64,000 nucleotides of DNA from Oxyruncus cristatus (Eukaryota > Chordata > Aves > Passeriformes > Cotingidae). The position numbers were made by a program, and so were the translations under genes. Positions 1 through 53,188 of this stretch are shown here, piece after piece. How positions within the stretch are numbered: position 1 is the stretch's first letter; each line of letters begins with the position of its first letter. The notes under the pieces are model-generated. The model was not told the origin of the DNA and searched no databases. It saw nothing but the letters and a program-made list of their open reading frames with translations. Where the stretch lies: positions 62,001 to 126,000 of the forward strand of contig VXAY01006216.1 of assembly GCA_013399855.1 (NCBI GenBank). The letters are read 5' to 3'.

Positions 1-1329
1 AATCATTAAACCAAAGAAAAACTCTCCATGCTCAGAAAACCATTACAGCTGGATTGACATTACTAAAGGATAAGCCAATCAAGTTAGGTGCATGCATGCC
101 CAATAATAATAATGGCTGTTCCTAAGGCACAAGCTGAACTGTCAACAGAGGTTGATACCAGCTCAGCTTAACCTATATGACAGAAATGCACTAAAATTGT
201 TTTTTTAAACAGGACTTTATAGATATTCCTATATCTACATAAACGGCACTCAGAAGATATGAGCTGGAAGTGTCTTTAGGAATGGCAAAAATCTGTTATC
301 CAGATTATGGAAAAATAGATGCTTTTATATTAATTAGTTTTAGTACAGTTTTTGGAAATGTAATTTTGAAACGCCTTTACGTTAAAATATGCCCAAGCCT
401 CAGAAATCTGCCTTCCATCAGCTGGATGAAAATTTGGCACTATTTTTATTGTCCTCTGTATCTGTTAAACACTAGGCTTTGCACAGCTGAGATCAAATGC
501 TCTTACTTGCTATGAGCTGAAGTGCCCCAGATACTCTGGGATGTTACCTATAAGTGACTTGTCTTGGCAGAGCAGCAGGAAGTCAGGCTGCCATCTCCAC
601 GGAGGATGCTGCTGGCAACTGCTGCTTGACGGCCACCAGGTCCTGAAATGTTTTCATTCATCACTCCATGAGTGCCACAGTTGCCACCTTTCTTGGAAAG
701 AAGGCTCTGAGTAGCAGAGTAGCACATGGGCATTTTTAATACGTTAGTGGTTGAGTGTTCTAATTATCTGGCTGGGGGACAAGGGGAGCATCTGCTGATG
801 CAAGTATTTGAGCAGGTTTTGGGTTTGTGCATTTGCAAAGGAAGGTTGCAGGCACTTAGGTCTGGCTGGCTGACCTCCTCTGGCATTCTGGAATGGAACT
901 GTGTACTCATTCAAGTTGCCAAGCAAAGCAGGCATCTACTGCAGCTTACTACCTCATATACAGATTGCTATGTGTAAGTACTGTCAGGGTTTATATTTCA
1001 ATTTTTAAGCATGCAGAATAAGGTATTCAAGAGAGCTCTGGCTCTACTCACAGGGACAAACTTTGAGGAGAGGTCAAGACTAATCAAATTCTTGGAGCCA
1101 CAACACAGGCCAACAATTTTAGGAGTGTGATTTTAAGTGCTAACATTGCTCTCAAATTTATATCTCGTATTTCCTATGCATGAAGGGTTCCTTGAACACC
1201 TGAAAGCTTTTGGAAACCCAAGTCCTGAGCTTTCCTGCTGTTCTCCATTCTGTGTACTGTTTGACCAAATCTATGTTACTTATTTTGCTTAAGAGTAAAC
1301 CATGCATAATGAAAAACACTGACACAGAT
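1..1329. other. Downstream intergenic DNA, no gene seen
   Basis: AT-rich, with no coding similarity on either strand and no repeat family I recognise. A minus-strand AATAAA near 450 could serve a longer 3' UTR, but nothing else supports that. Confidence 0.6.
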
Positions 1330-2988
1330 TATAGGCAAAATAAATATTTTATTGGTTTAATATACACTTTTAAGAAATCAGCCCTTGTGTGTCTTCCTAA
1401 CACAATTTAAAATTTTATAAACTTTTTCATATAATATTGTAATATTTGAAACTATTTTTGATTTAAGACCTTGACATAGCGTAAAGAGTTTTAGTGGATG
1501 GAAATGGCAAAGAAGTGATTTCAAGCACAGCCAAAAGGGATATTACATATCCACTAAATGTCTATTTGACCACATAAAAACTGCAATGACTTCCAATTTG
1601 CTCCATTGGAACAAACGCATAGTCACCAGGCTAACTGAAAATATACTCCACAAGGGATGGAGAAGGAAAAGAGATTTTTTCCATTTTCCCCATAATAAAA
1701 AAGCAAGGTCATTCATCCATTCCAAGTTGCAAATCCTAATTGCTTTCAGAAGACCAGTACTTTTATTGCGTTTTGGTTAATATGAAGCAGAAGAGAACTT
1801 CTCTTGGTATGACTGTGAGTAGTCAACACCAAAAAAAACAACCCAGTGCTTAAATAAGGCACTTTCCTATGGAGGGATGAACAAACATCCCTCTAAGGGA
1901 TGTAAGGAAGCAAATAAAATTAGTTAAAAGTTGTCTTCTACACAGAGATAAGGCTTTTTCAGTGTCAGAACTTTAAGTAGTTTTAAGTAACCTCATGTCA
2001 TTCTACCACTCTGTTAATAGTAACCGCCCCAAGAATTAACAGCAATTTTTACAACAGGATTGTTTCCTCCCTCTGAAGTGGCACTAAGTAACAGCAGTGG
2101 AAACCATTATTGGTTATTTCAAGCCCTTAAAGTGGATCAGTTATTGCACAATAAATACCTCATAGAGGTCAGTGTTTGGGGAGGAGGGTTTGTTGTGGGG
2201 TTCTTTTTCTATTTTTTTTTTTTTTTAAAAGCTAGGCTGAATGCATACGTGTCATTTATAAATTGGTTATGTCTGGAAATCTTCAAGTTTCATGATGCAT
2301 CATTAGACAAAGAAATTAGCTACATAAAAATTTACAACAGGGACATACAAATAAATACAAAACCTTTCAGAGCGCCACAATTTTGTTGATGCTTTAAGGA
2401 AAGTAATGAACTAGTTTAAGTGTCTAAGTCTTTACAGACGAACTCAAGGAAAGGTACACACCACAGAACCAAACGTCGAACACAGTAGCCTATCTCAGCA
2501 GCTTTAACACCTCCTGAAGCAAAACCAACTTGACACTTTCACCAGTGTGTGCTGCCCAAAGCAGAATCCCACAGCATTTCCGACTATATCCAACCTTACA
2601 GAAAAAAAAAAGGCAAGATGAAGATCTAAATTAGATTTTTGGAAGTCTGCTTGTTATGTTTATATTTTTATAATATTAATAAAATCTACAGAAATTCTCT
2701 TGCGTGATGAATTCACATTCAAAGTCATCACGGAGCATATCGAAAACTAAAAATCAAGGACCACCACATAAAAGCTGACAGTAGAATGGGCCAACTGTAA
2801 ACCGGCTGGTTCTCCAAAGCTATCCAGGATTACCACTACTCTCTTTATTTAACGAAATTCAATTTTGATCATTTGTGTTTCAATGGCAAAATGCAAAGGA
2901 AGGTTTAAGTTAACAATGATATTTCATACAATAAAAAAAATAAAATCTGGTTCTTGAAGATGCCCAAAGATTACCTGTAGTACCAGTT
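1330..2988 (-). other. ITPRID2: ITPRID2 3' UTR with poly(A) signal
   Basis: AT-rich sequence following the stop codon. A minus-strand AATAAA at 1353-1348 is followed by ATATTTATTTTGCC and then a GT-rich stretch (1300-1327), the usual layout of a vertebrate poly(A) site. The 3' end is therefore set near 1330, giving a UTR of about 1.65 kb. Other minus-strand AATAAA hexamers at 1767-1762 and about 2849-2844 could give shorter forms. The exact end is inferred, not shown. Confidence 0.6.
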
Positions 2989-44196
<41,208 letters not shown>

Positions 44197-44374
44197 CGGG
44201 GCGGCGGCGCCGGCGGGGCTCTCACGCCGGGAGGCGAGTGCCGGGGAGAGCCAGCCTGCTGGGCGAGGGAAGATGTGCCTTCCGTTTGTCCGTCCGTCCG
44301 TGCGGGGACCGCCGAGGGACGCGGGGCCGCCGTCCGCGCAGCCCCCGGGAGCGCCCCCGCCCCGCCCCGAGCCC
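44197..44374 (-). promoter_or_regulatory. ITPRID2: ITPRID2 5' UTR / core promoter with GC boxes
   Basis: GC-rich sequence directly upstream of the ATG, with no upstream ATG. It has a short GGAC tandem at about 44297-44308 in minus sense and overlapping GGGGCGGGGC (Sp1-type) boxes at about 44355-44372. The assembly gap starts at 44375, so the transcription start cannot be set. No TATA box is seen, as is usual for a CpG-island promoter. Confidence 0.6.
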
Positions 44375-44465
44375 NNNNNNNNNNNNNNNNNNNNNNNNNN
44401 NNNNNNNNNNNNNNNNNNNNNNNNNNNNNNNNNNNNNNNNNNNNNNNNNNNNNNNNNNNNNNNNN
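44375..44465. other. Assembly gap (91 N) in promoter region
   Basis: A run of N inside the GC-rich promoter, probably a sequence drop-out in high GC. It hides part of the 5' UTR or first intron. Confidence 0.99.
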
Positions 44466-44507
44466 CGAGCAGGGGCTCGGCCGGCCCGAGTGCCCGCGGA
44501 TACTCAC

Positions 44508-44600
44508 TCACATGTCGCGCCGCGGGGAGGCGGCGGCGGAGGCTGCGCCCGCCCGGGCTGCGGGCGGCGGCGGCAGCTCTGACTTCCTCATACCGCTGCG
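44508..44600 (-). other. Possible upstream first exon with tandem donors
   Basis: On the minus strand a GC-rich segment ends GACAT|GTGAGTGAGTA, giving strong donors after 44512 and, four bases on, after 44508. An ATG at 44591-44589 opens a short frame (MRKSELPPPP...) that stops just past the first donor. It does not join exon 2 in frame, so it would be a noncoding 5' exon with a small upstream ORF. The acceptor would lie in or near the gap. Confidence 0.35.
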
Positions 44601-44760
44601 GGGACTGAACTCGGCCGCCACGTGACGGCAGCGGGGCCTCCCGCCGGGGCCGGGCCGCCGCGGGGCAGGGATGCGGGGCAGGGATGCGGGGGTCGGGTCG
44701 GCTGGCGCTGGGACAGCACGGCCCGGCGGGCCTGGCCGGGCTCGGAGGTGCCGACCATGG

Positions 44761-47700
44761 CCTGGGCCTGCAAAGGATGTTTCCAAACTGAAAGAGACGC
44801 AGTGCACTGAAGAGAGACTTTACGGGGTTTTATCCAAGGGGAACGGGAGTACCGAGGAGAGAGAAGGCACAAGGAGAGGAATAACTTGGCTGGGCACACA
44901 CAGCCTTCTGTCTCGGTTGCAGGGATGTGAAATCAGATCAGCTTCTACTCGGGCACAGGCAGGGGTCTGCAGGGACACCAGCAGCATGGAACGTGTCCTG
45001 CTAAAATCTTAGGTGCATTTGAAACTTTTATAATCTCCTTAAGGATGTACTCAAGCCACCAGAATCAACTGAAAACACAGCAAAATGTGAACGAGCCCCC
45101 CATGTCTGGGAAGGAGGTACCAGACAAAAGGCTGCTTTCACTCTCAGGGATGTAGAGCCGTTTCTCAACCACAGTCTCCTGACTGAGGTACCAGCCAAGG
45201 TCCCTGCAGCAAGAGCCCCGTGCCAGGTGCCCTGCCCACCGTGGCTGCATCTGGCTTGACAGCAGCATGGCTGAGTCAGTCACTGTGGGCATAATGGGCC
45301 AGCTGGTGCCACCCTGGGCAGCAGGACCCCATTGCCTTCCTGCATGGGGTCGGACTGTCACATCCCAGCCACTGCTGAATGAGCCCTGCACACCCAGTGA
45401 GCTCACCTGCAGCCATGGGCCTGAGAAAAATAAACTTTTGTAAAAGGTCTCTTACAGCATCTTCAGGAAAAGATGCTGAATTAGTAAGCACAGACAGCAA
45501 AAAGGACCTGAGTCCTCTGGAGGTTTTAAACCACTGTTGACAGGCAGTCACATGAGATACCTCATGTTTAAAGGCAAATCTGCCTTTGGAAGAACCAGGT
45601 TAGCAGTGCCCAGTAAATATCCTTTCATATGCTAGCTTTATAGTTAAAACCTTTCAAAGAATTTCAGTAAAATTTTCCCCTACAAAATGAAAAATTTATG
45701 AGAAAAAAACATTTCTTTTTCCTAACCCCTCCAAGCCACCCCCTACTTTACATATATACAGCCTTACTAAGATAAATTTCCCCTCATCACAAGTCATTTT
45801 CCTAAACACACTCTTAATTTTCTGAATGCTTTGTATTGAAATTAAACTAGAAGAACAATAGCACAAAGAAAGTGTATTTGTATTTAATTTGTTCCTGGAA
45901 ATGTTCATTGCTATACGTGTTTTGGGATGGTATTTTTAAATGCCAGTATTTCTTTTAAAAAGTGCAAACTACACTTGAATCTTTCTTGTTGATCCTCAAA
46001 ATAATCAACATTTTCTCAGCAGGGCATGTTTCACACACTACATATTTTGCATAAGCTAATATGAAGCGTGTACTCAGCCATGGGTGTCCCAAGGGGCGAG
46101 TCAGAGGATCAGCACAAGTTCTGTGCCCTCCACCACAGCACACTGGGACTTGGACTTCAGCTGAAGTTCCTCACAGGTGTATTTATAATACTGGAATCTT
46201 AAAATCTGATTTTTCTGGCTTTGTTGGCAAGAGCCTAGCACAACATTACTTTGACATCGTGGCAAATATTTCCATTTTATGAGTATGCATAAATAGATAT
46301 ATCTATTTGAGATGGCTCTTTGAGGCTGAGATATCTGGATGAGAGCTGTGAGGGAGGCAGGGAGGGCCCAGAGAAGTTAAACCCCTGCCATGGTTTTGCT
46401 GCCTCGGAGGGAGCACAATTGCTTTTGTGAAGTTACAGTTTCACTGGCACAGCTAAGTTGCAAGCTAAAAGCAGCTACTGTCTAGGCGTGCCAATACATC
46501 CTTGAGGAGTTCTTAATCCACAAATTACTGACATTATTGTCTATAATTGCTTGTCTGTTGTGACAACACTTACTCAGAGAATGTCTGAAATGTAAACAGC
46601 AGCCAAAAGCTTTTTGCAGTGAAGTCCTGCCAGTACAGCACTGGGCTCTTACTTATTAGGATAATATCTGGCTTATTATTTCTTCTAATACTTGTAACCA
46701 AAAAGTGAGTTTGTTCTGTAAGGAAAGTTTCTCTTGCTTCAGAATGTAATTTGTTAGTTGTACTTCAAAGAAATAACTGATTGGGGAAAAAGTCATGTCA
46801 AGTCTTCTGCCACTTAAATCAGGCCAACTTCTTTTTTCCCCAAATTATTTTGAAAACATTCAAATAAAACATTGTATGGGAAGTAATTAGATAAGGGATA
46901 ATTTGTGCTTTACATTATAAATTCCTACAGGAAGACTTATAGCCACAGCACCATTAGCAGTACTACCAAGCATCACAGTAAAAAACACACAGACATTTTA
47001 ATAATAATAATAACTCTCACATTTGTCATCTGGGTGTTGGCCCTGAACATTTGAATGTGTGTATAAATACACACAGAGAAATACAATTTAGCCCAGCAAA
47101 TACCACTAAGTCACTGTCTTTTGTTCTTAAAAGAGCAAAAACCTTTGAAGAAGACTTAATTTATTTTTTGCCTGCAGAGGATTCTTTCAGATGCAGCATT
47201 GTCTAAAGAAATACATTCCTACATAACTCAAAGATATAAATGAGGTGCTTCCACCAGTTCCCATGGGAACTTGTTCCCATATCTGAGTCCATTGTAAGTA
47301 GCATTTTCCTGCTACAGTAGGGCTGGTCTTCCCCATGCTTTTGAGCACATCATTTCCCTGATAGATCTGTACATCAAGAGATCCTTCAGTGTTCAGGAAG
47401 GATTACACAATTTATCTATATTCCTCCATACAGTATAGAAGGATAAGGATAAACCTCTGGAAACCAAAGAAATATTTACAGGCTGTGTAGCTGGGCTCTT
47501 GGTAGCATGGTCAGGGCTCTGCTGCCTCCCCAGGAACTACAGACAACCAGTGCTCCCAGGATGGGAGCAAATGGGATCAAGAGCGCTGGTAAGGTCTGGA
47601 ATGGCCAGATTTGGAAGCTGTTTCCTCTGTTTTCCAGCTCAGCAGATGGTTAAGCCCACCCATCAGGATGACCGTCTGGAGGGGGACAACGTGGGCAGAT

Positions 47701-50700
47701 CTTGACACAGAGGAGAGACCATGCAAGTGGGTAACACACACAGAAGCTGCTAGACAGAGTAACTAGGAATAGGTTTATAGTTCAAAATAAAAATACAATA
47801 AAAACCCCACAACCACCACCACCAAACACAACCAGAAAACCCAAGCAAAACTCTCTCTGTGCCTAGTGTCTTCCTTTCCCAGAAGAAGTGGGAGTAATTT
47901 CATGGTTGTGACATTTAGAGAAGTAGTGTAATAAGACAAAAACCTTCTGTTGGACTTTCACATGACAGTAGAACTGGTTCTTGACAAGGGGAGAAACTCC
48001 ATGCTGCTGCCTAATGTAGGTTTGATCCTGGGACTTGCAGCTCTAAGTCAGCAATGTTTCATGACCACAATTGGATTTCCATGTTACTGGCAGACAGAAG
48101 GGAGGAAGAGCTAACAAATAGTTCACCTTTGCAAGCATTGTAACAGAAAAATATTCCTACATAGTAACAAAACTATGATAAATACTGTGCAGTTATTTGC
48201 TTTGGCAGGGTCTGTGTTTAAGCGCTGGAGAATGCATGAAGAAACACACAACCCAGTGTCATGCACATCTTTAAAGTTTCCACAGCTCCATCTTAGTAAA
48301 AACGCTTTGTTAAATTAAGCAATTTCTTTCTAAGCCAAGATTATTTAAAAAGAAAAATGAAAAAGTCTCCTGAGGCCTCTGTTATGCTATAAAGGGAAAG
48401 ATGACCTGGCCAGACATGGGTAGTATCCGTTCCTTGTCGAGAGAAAGGGCCCACCACTGCCTTTTGTGGTATCTAATCAAATGATTCAGATGGCCCACTA
48501 AAGGCAAGGGCAGTTTGGTCTCCTGGCTTTTCCATTACACATCCTCCACCTGCAAATGAAAGCAAAAGGTTGCAAGTTGCTCTTTGTAGATCTCCTCCAA
48601 GGTACTAGTAGTTGGGAAGGTGCTGCTGCCTTTCTTCAAGTTGCTTTAGCAGCTTCCCAGCTCTTCCATGTCTATATCTCATCTCCCTGCTCCTTCCATT
48701 TTAGCGATGGTAGGAAACTGACCAGCCCCTCTTTCTCCTATAGAGCATCTGTAGTCTGCTACAGAAAATACCTCATTTTTAACTCCCCTTTTTTTGTTTG
48801 CCTCATAAGCCATTATCTACTGTTTAGGTCTTCTGAGAATCTTGTCTCTCTCACTGTGCTGATATCAATCATGCCCATAACATCTGCCATTTCAGACCTT
48901 TAGGATTTTCTTAACGTGCTTAAAAACAGAAACTCCACTTATTTCATATCATCATGTCTTGCCAGAACAAAATTGAGTAACTGGAATACTGTGTTGCTAA
49001 GGCACAACAGAGTGTCTCTGCTATCCTATATATATAGCATAAGAGGATAAATAATGAAAATTATGCCATGAAAAAAAGATATTATGTATTCCATATTTTT
49101 CCTAAATTTTCATTTTTAAAATTACATATTTAAAGTGAAATGCTGAAAGTTAAAGATAATTACATCTAGAGTCTCATTCAGGTATCTTTTTCTGTAAAGA
49201 AAAAAAAAAAAATCATATACTTGACTTGGAACCGTCACTGTTACCAGACAGATGTTCTTTCTTAAATATGTGGAGTAAAAAGGATGGACAGTAACCTGGC
49301 AGTTTTAGGCTAATAAATTAAAGTGTTAGGACAGTGTCTATGGCTTTGCCAGTCATTTTGTTTAAACACGAGTGATATGCATGGTGTTCCTATAAGGCAA
49401 GAAACAAATGCATTGAAATTAGTGCAAAACTGCATCTCTCCGGGATTTTTTCAAACCGAATGTTGTCTGGTTTATTAAGCGACTTGTACTTCTGGTACCT
49501 CTTGCAGCAGTAGGAAGGAGGAAAAAAGCCACTTCCGTCAGGGCGTTTACAAGAGGTATAGAATAGCAAGAGGAAGTTTCTAAAGGAAGAGCCGGATATC
49601 TGTACTGAAGTGGATTACAGCTGCACCTCCAAATCAGATGGAGAGAACTGAGGCCAAATATACATAAATGTATGAAAACAAACAGCGTGGAGAAGAGGGA
49701 AGAGTAAAAGTGGCTTTAAATCTCTCAAGATGTAAATGCACTTCATGTCAGTGAATTATGTCAGTGGGTAGTTGTAATTTTTGAAGTTCATATTCTTACC
49801 AAGAGAGCATGCTAAGGAAATGAAGCCCCAGATGCAGGAAATTAAGGTTGTAGTTCATTTTAATTTTTAAGCCACTCCTGTGCATTTTCTCATTTAATGC
49901 TGTTTTTCTTTAAATTTAGAGACTGTGTTTATTCCCTTTCCGAGCACCACCCTTACAAGACTATGGCATTGTGGCCATGTCCCTTAATACATCTCTGTCC
50001 TATACTGTAGGATTCTGTTTTCTACTTTTACAGTTGAATAACTTTAAGATGATATTTCATTTACAAATACTGTTCCTGCTCATATGTTTGAAACCTTGTG
50101 CATTCCAAATGGCTGATAGAAGAACTATACATGAAAAATAAAGGAGAGAGATATTTACCTGCTCTTAAAAGATCTTTATCTTATCTTTCACATTTAAAAG
50201 CACTCAGCTAATATTTTGCCCTGTTTAGTCCTGTTCCTGCTCTTGTCAGCATCTCTGATAAAACTATGTATTTAGAATAATTAAGTTTTCTAACATGCAT
50301 TGAGGTAGGGAGTAGTCATTACATTGTCCACACTCACAGTGATCTGCAGGAAGATAAAACAAGGAGACTCACCACATCCAGGTCTGACCAACATACCATA
50401 CATTTCCTTCAAAATCCATTTAGAAAATTAATTGAAAGAATTTTATTTTTTTTTCTGCAATGAATCAGTGAAATAAAGTTTCATCAGCTCCAGAATGAAG
50501 ACAGTCAGTTTCCTATGGATTTAAGTCGGGTATTTTTGCTTCCCCTAAGTCTTCAATCCTTAGAGCATTTGTAACATGTCTCTCTTCTGCGTATTGCCTG
50601 TTGTCCAATAATGAGAAACTTCATGGTGCAGCCTTTGCAACTCAGGGCTCCAACTATCTATTTCATGAAACATAATGAATACTTAGCATCATTGAATCCT

Positions 50701-53161
50701 CTTCCCTCTCTAGATTTGGGCTGAAATTGGTCAGTGAGATCAGAAATTATGACCAGAGGAGGAGAAGAAAATAATCTATACAACAACTGGTTTTGTAAAA
50801 AACAAGATTTAAAAAAACCCCAAACACACAAAGCTGATGCAAAGGCTGTGCATAAGTGAGCCCAGAGGACATGTTCCTTGCTTGTCCTCTGAAACTGCAC
50901 AGTTCAGTGCACATGAGTAGTTACTTATAAAAATATACTTTCAGATATTTACCCAATGTGCTAAATCATTTCGGGGGTTGACTCGGCTTTGAAATTAATT
51001 CATTTCCTCTCCTTGGAAAGTACAAGAAGTTCCAAAGTGATAAGAGTATTGACTTTGAGGCGTTGACCAAATTATCCCATAGCTGTGACAAGTGGTAGGA
51101 CAAGAGCATCAGGAGAAAATGCTAAACAGAAACCAGCAAGAGTTCCCAAGCAAAACCACAGCTAAGGTGGGTTAGACAGTCTTGAGAAACTCACATTATT
51201 TTCTATAAATCTCATTCACTCAGTGCTGAGACATTAGTTCAAACAATTCAGCTCTGATAGGCATTTCTATCCACTTAATCCTTGGCAGTGGGAGCACAGG
51301 AGAGAGGTAGGTTGGTGAGAGGGAGGGGAGGTACTGCAGCTCCTTTGAGCTAAGACTTGGCCAACAATAGACTGTCAATTAAAAACTATTGTAGAAGGAA
51401 ACAGAAGAAATGTTTTACTGTATTTAAAGAGCCAGTTTATAATCCCATTAAAATGAAGCTGGAATAAAAGGAAGAAAAAGTCATTTTCTCTTGCAGTATG
51501 CATAATGTAATTACTCTGAATTTAAGGGTAGTCAGAGAATTGTGTAAAGGCCAGATTTCCTGTGTGAAGCTTCTTAAAGACAAAAAGGCATATTTGACTT
51601 CCCAAGCTCATCCACACCAATCAATAAATTCTAAAGAAAGATTTATTTACACAATTCAATAACTCCTTGACGAGTCACTATGGTATTTCAACTCTTTTCC
51701 ATAGACATTTAATGGTCAGATGGTATCATGCTAGAGAGGATTTTCCAGTCTAACAACTCCATCTTGTTGTATGTATTTTTAAATGCTTTTAAATGGATAC
51801 TCTGCTGTTTGAAGTACAGGATATTTCTCTAGCTGACTGGTCAGAAGCTGGTCTGATCCAGTAGCAACCAACAGCCATTCCTCGCCTGCAGTTCTTTGGT
51901 GACTTACATGAATTCATTTGATGTGCTCAACAGAAGTAGCTCGCACTGGGCAGAAGGCCAAGTGGCAAAAGCGTCACATTTCTTACTAATCAGGTACGTC
52001 ATTGCTGTCTGCAGTTATGGCTGGCCAACCCTTTGTGCACAAAAATCCCATTAGCTTTAAAATTAGCTCCTTAGAGAACATAGAAAGTGCTGGTAGTGGT
52101 AAATGCAACACCAAAAATAAATGGGAGCAGAATTTGCCCTGCCCAGAGAAACCATTCTGTTACAAGGAAGTTCAAGCCTTCTGGTGTTAAATTATCAGAG
52201 GGCTTTATCTGTTCAGGCCCCTTTAGATGCAAAAGTAATACTGCCTTTGAGGGCATTAACTCACATAGTTCCAACCCCTGAACTCTACCATCAGTTGCCA
52301 CATCCATTTACTAGATTAAAATATTAACTGGAATTCCAAGCACAGTGTCCAAAAATATAAATTCATCTCTTTAAAATTAGCTGTCAGCCAGAGGAAAACT
52401 TTCCTTCCTTGCTGTGCACTTGGGAGAGTCAATGACTGCATGTTCCCTACAAAGCTGATTAAACCCACAGAGCTCTCACTGCACTGTTTCCCACTTCCCT
52501 GCAGTTATGTAGCACTCTGGTACCTGTGCCTGTCTCCAAGTACAGCCATTTAATATGGGAATGTTTCAATTATTACAGGTAAAAAATTAGGGGCAGTAGG
52601 TATCGAAGGTTGAGAAAAAAACTGTCCCACTAAAGAGAAGGACTCTACCTTTTGTGTAAATTAGTTAGGAGTTAGTTTGATTAGGGGAGATACTACAGAA
52701 CACAGCTAAAGGATAAGAACGTGACCTTTTTTTTTTTCCAAGACTCCTATCCCTACTGCTAGAGCAGGATGCACTGGACTGTGATGGTATATTTGACACA
52801 TGTCCTTTTCAACAGACTTCTGACCTCACTCTAGGAAGGAACAGGTCAGTGCATCTCGAATTGGGGCTTCCTGACAGCAACAAGAATTTGGTTTTAAAAC
52901 ACTTCTCATATATCAGTTAGGCTCCACTAGTACTGGAAAACATTAAATATAGGAAAAAATTCATTACTAATGTTTAAGACTATTTTGACCCTTCCATGAA
53001 TGGAGGCAGCTGTTTTGTGCTTAGAAACATGCCATTTGTGGTCCTCCCTTCCTCTGTACCATATTCTTGGTGGATGTAGGGATCGGAGGTGGTTTGCATT
53101 AATCTCTAAAATGTATTGAGTGGCACTGTTGTCATGCAGTGATTTCACCTGTGCCTGTCCT
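44761..53161. other. Upstream flank, proximal part, no gene seen
   Basis: Unique-looking AT-rich DNA with no exon of a known protein and no clear transposon. An (ATA)n stretch lies at about 46998-47012. 46430-46620 looks like a possible conserved noncoding block. Confidence 0.65.
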
Positions 53162-53188
53162 CACACACACACACACTCACACACACTG
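53162..53188. repeat. (CA)n microsatellite
   Basis: An interrupted CA run of about 27 bp in the upstream flank. Confidence 0.9.

Noticed and set aside
2060..2389. Plus-strand frame of 109 codons
   Set aside because: Lies in the 3' UTR, contains a homopolymer-coded Phe run, and has no family signature.
44622..44810. Plus-strand 62-codon frame leaving the CpG island
   Set aside because: Low-complexity Gly/Arg/Ala start and no similarity. At most a noncoding divergent transcript could begin here.
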